NCBI RefSeq assembly: GCF_000952155.1
Contig: NZ_JYON01000016.1
Location: forward strand, 1-64,000
Length of the DNA stretch: 64,000 bases
Source: Aliterella atlantica CENA595
Lineage (GTDB): Bacteria; Cyanobacteriota; Cyanobacteriia; Cyanobacteriales; Chroococcidiopsidaceae
Direction of reading: 5' to 3'
A program made the translations under genes and the position numbers. The notes under the pieces were generated by a model. The model ran no database searches. It was given only the letters and a program-made list of their open reading frames with translations, and was not told where the DNA came from. Within the stretch, counting starts at the first letter, position 1, and each line of letters begins with the position of its first letter. Positions 62,900-64,000 of the stretch are shown here, piece by piece.

Positions 62900-64000
62900 T
62901 TACAATTCAGGCACAGCAACTTTCCTAATCTTTCCTGCGTAACACTTCATAATTACTTCAGGAGAGTTACCAACCCACCTAGCAATTTGTGGAATACTTA
63001 CATCAGCTTCATATGCCATAGTAACGAATGTATGGCGGGTTTGATAAGGTTTACGATACTCAATGCCAAGTGAGTTCATAATTGCTTTCCAAGCACGATT
63101 TCTAAAGTTGTGAGTGTCAATCCATTTACCTTCAGGACTAGGAAATACTAAATCGTTAGGATTGATATTAGGGCGATCGCTTTTAATTTCATCAATTAAA
63201 TTTAGCAGTTGAGCATTAACAGGGAATAAGCGCTTATTTTGAGTTTTAAGTCCTTCTTTAAGCACCAATCCATTAACGCTATCAACTACCGCTTGCTCAA
63301 AACTAATAGACTTGCTGCTAATATGTTTCCACTGCAACGCTATTACTTCTGAAGGTCTTGCGCCTGTAAAGAATAAAAATTGCACGTAAGGAGCGTAATG
63401 CTTGTAGTAACGATTAGCTTTAAATGCTGCAATAATTGCATCTCTCTCTTCTTTATTGAAGGGATTAATATCGTTATCCTCAGTGCTAATTTTTTTGATT
63501 TTAATCTCCTTAGTCAATTCATCAAATGGATTTGCAGTGATAAGCTTATTTTTGATAGCCCAATTACAGCAAGCGGATAGTTGGATTAATAACCTTTTAG
63601 CGCTATCGGCTGGTATATTTTCTACAATCCAAGCATAAATTTTTTGAGCATCTGCTAAAAGCTTATGAGGACATTTTTCTAAATATCTAGTTTGAGCTAA
63701 ATATCCGTGTTTCCAAGTTCCAGGAGCGCAATTAGGCTTTTTAAAGTTACAATATTCCTGCCATAACCTGTTGAGATTGTCTTGCTTAGGTGCGATCGCT
63801 TCTACAATTGCTAAATGAGTTTGTGGTTTGTATTTAGCTAATGTAAAATCGAAGTTATCACTTAGAATGTCTAGTTCTATCTGGCTTATTTTCTGTTCGG
63901 CAAGCTTACGATTAAGCTTAGTATCATCAATTCCTAAGCTTAAGTAAGTTTGCTTGCCATTAAAAAGCGATCGAGGCAAGCGCAAGCGCAAGCGACCGCG
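62900..64000 (-). CDS. Tyrosine recombinase/phage-type integrase, N-terminus outside window
   Basis: The minus-strand frame is open to the window edge, so the first residues are missing; the visible N-terminus reads RLRLRLPRSLFNGKQTYLSL, an arm-type DNA-binding domain as in mobile-element integrases. Core-binding domain about 85-175, catalytic domain to the end. Catalytic residues: Arg in TGARPSEVIAL, Lys possibly in KTQNKRLF, Arg in PYQTRHTFVT, then His/Trp-type RWVGNS and the nucleophile Tyr in KCYAGK. Tyr takes the place of the first His in the usual HxxR. Marks the end of an integrated element lying mostly to the right. Confidence 0.9.
   Translation of the reverse strand, partial: RGRLRLRLPRSLFNGKQTYLSLGIDDTKLNRKLAEQKISQIELDILSDNFDFTLAKYKPQTHLAIVEAIAPKQDNLNRLWQEYCNFKKPNCAPGTWKHGYLAQTRYLEKCPHKLLADAQKIYAWIVENIPADSAKRLLIQLSACCNWAIKNKLITANPFDELTKEIKIKKISTEDNDINPFNKEERDAIIAAFKANRYYKHYAPYVQFLFFTGARPSEVIALQWKHISSKSISFEQAVVDSVNGLVLKEGLKTQNKRLFPVNAQLLNLIDEIKSDRPNINPNDLVFPSPEGKWIDTHNFRNRAWKAIMNSLGIEYRKPYQTRHTFVTMAYEADVSIPQIARWVGNSPEVIMKCYAGKIRKVAVPEL

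Overview
The window is chromosomal DNA of a cyanobacterium. It carries psbEFLJ, psaI, ycf48, rubA, ndhCKJ, an hli gene, the cyanobacterial primary sigma factor, and an operon matching Synechocystis slr0144-slr0152 (photosystem II assembly). The HIP1 octamer GCGATCGC recurs throughout, as is typical of many cyanobacteria. I do not assign a genus. I saw no tRNA, rRNA, CRISPR array or intact insertion sequence.

Layout. 1-9 kb: the 3' part of miaA with a low-complexity stretch in frame, a KaiC-like ATPase/receiver/hybrid-kinase operon, a DUF3352 protein and a large membrane sensor kinase. 9-22 kb: a decayed cytochrome P450, a Na+/H+ antiporter, a GH13 glucan enzyme, ruvA with a sucrose-phosphate phosphatase, an Rpn-like nuclease, an MFS carrier, an SLH porin whose ribosome-binding site matches the Yfr1 small RNA motif, hisIE and hemL. 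22-26 kb: a response regulator, a GyrA/ParC-type topoisomerase subunit and a sugar-type ABC ATPase with another low-complexity insert. 26-32.5 kb: an accessory island with a tannase/feruloyl esterase, a PadR regulator with a palindromic candidate operator, small membrane and coiled-coil proteins, a decayed second esterase tail, a PNPOx-like protein and a UbiD-type decarboxylase. 32.6-46.5 kb: housekeeping and photosynthesis genes (hli, sigA, miaE, ndhCKJ, rubA-ycf48-psbEFLJ, psaI). 46.6-55 kb: an OmpA fragment, a von Willebrand-like membrane protein, hisS, panE, a Kir-type channel, a BrkB protein, a PEP-CTERM tail, DUF2854, a CRR7-like protein and a lipid kinase. 55-62 kb: the slr0144-0152-like operon on the minus strand. 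62-64 kb: a degenerate stretch and a tyrosine recombinase running off the window.

How the genes fit together. Photosystem II biogenesis is represented twice: rubA-ycf48-psbEFLJ, and the nine-gene operon of V4R, phycobilisome-like, ferredoxin, TPR and kinase proteins. miaA and miaE together imply hydroxylated isopentenyl modification of tRNA A37. The 26-32 kb island looks like a phenolic ester/acid unit: an esterase releases aromatic acids, a UbiD-type enzyme decarboxylates them, and PadR is the likely sensor. The most interesting leads are the exact Yfr1 complement at the porin start, the phenolic island with its operator, and the operon with its triplicated EFF-CNWQLLP protein and a phycobilin-type Cys motif.
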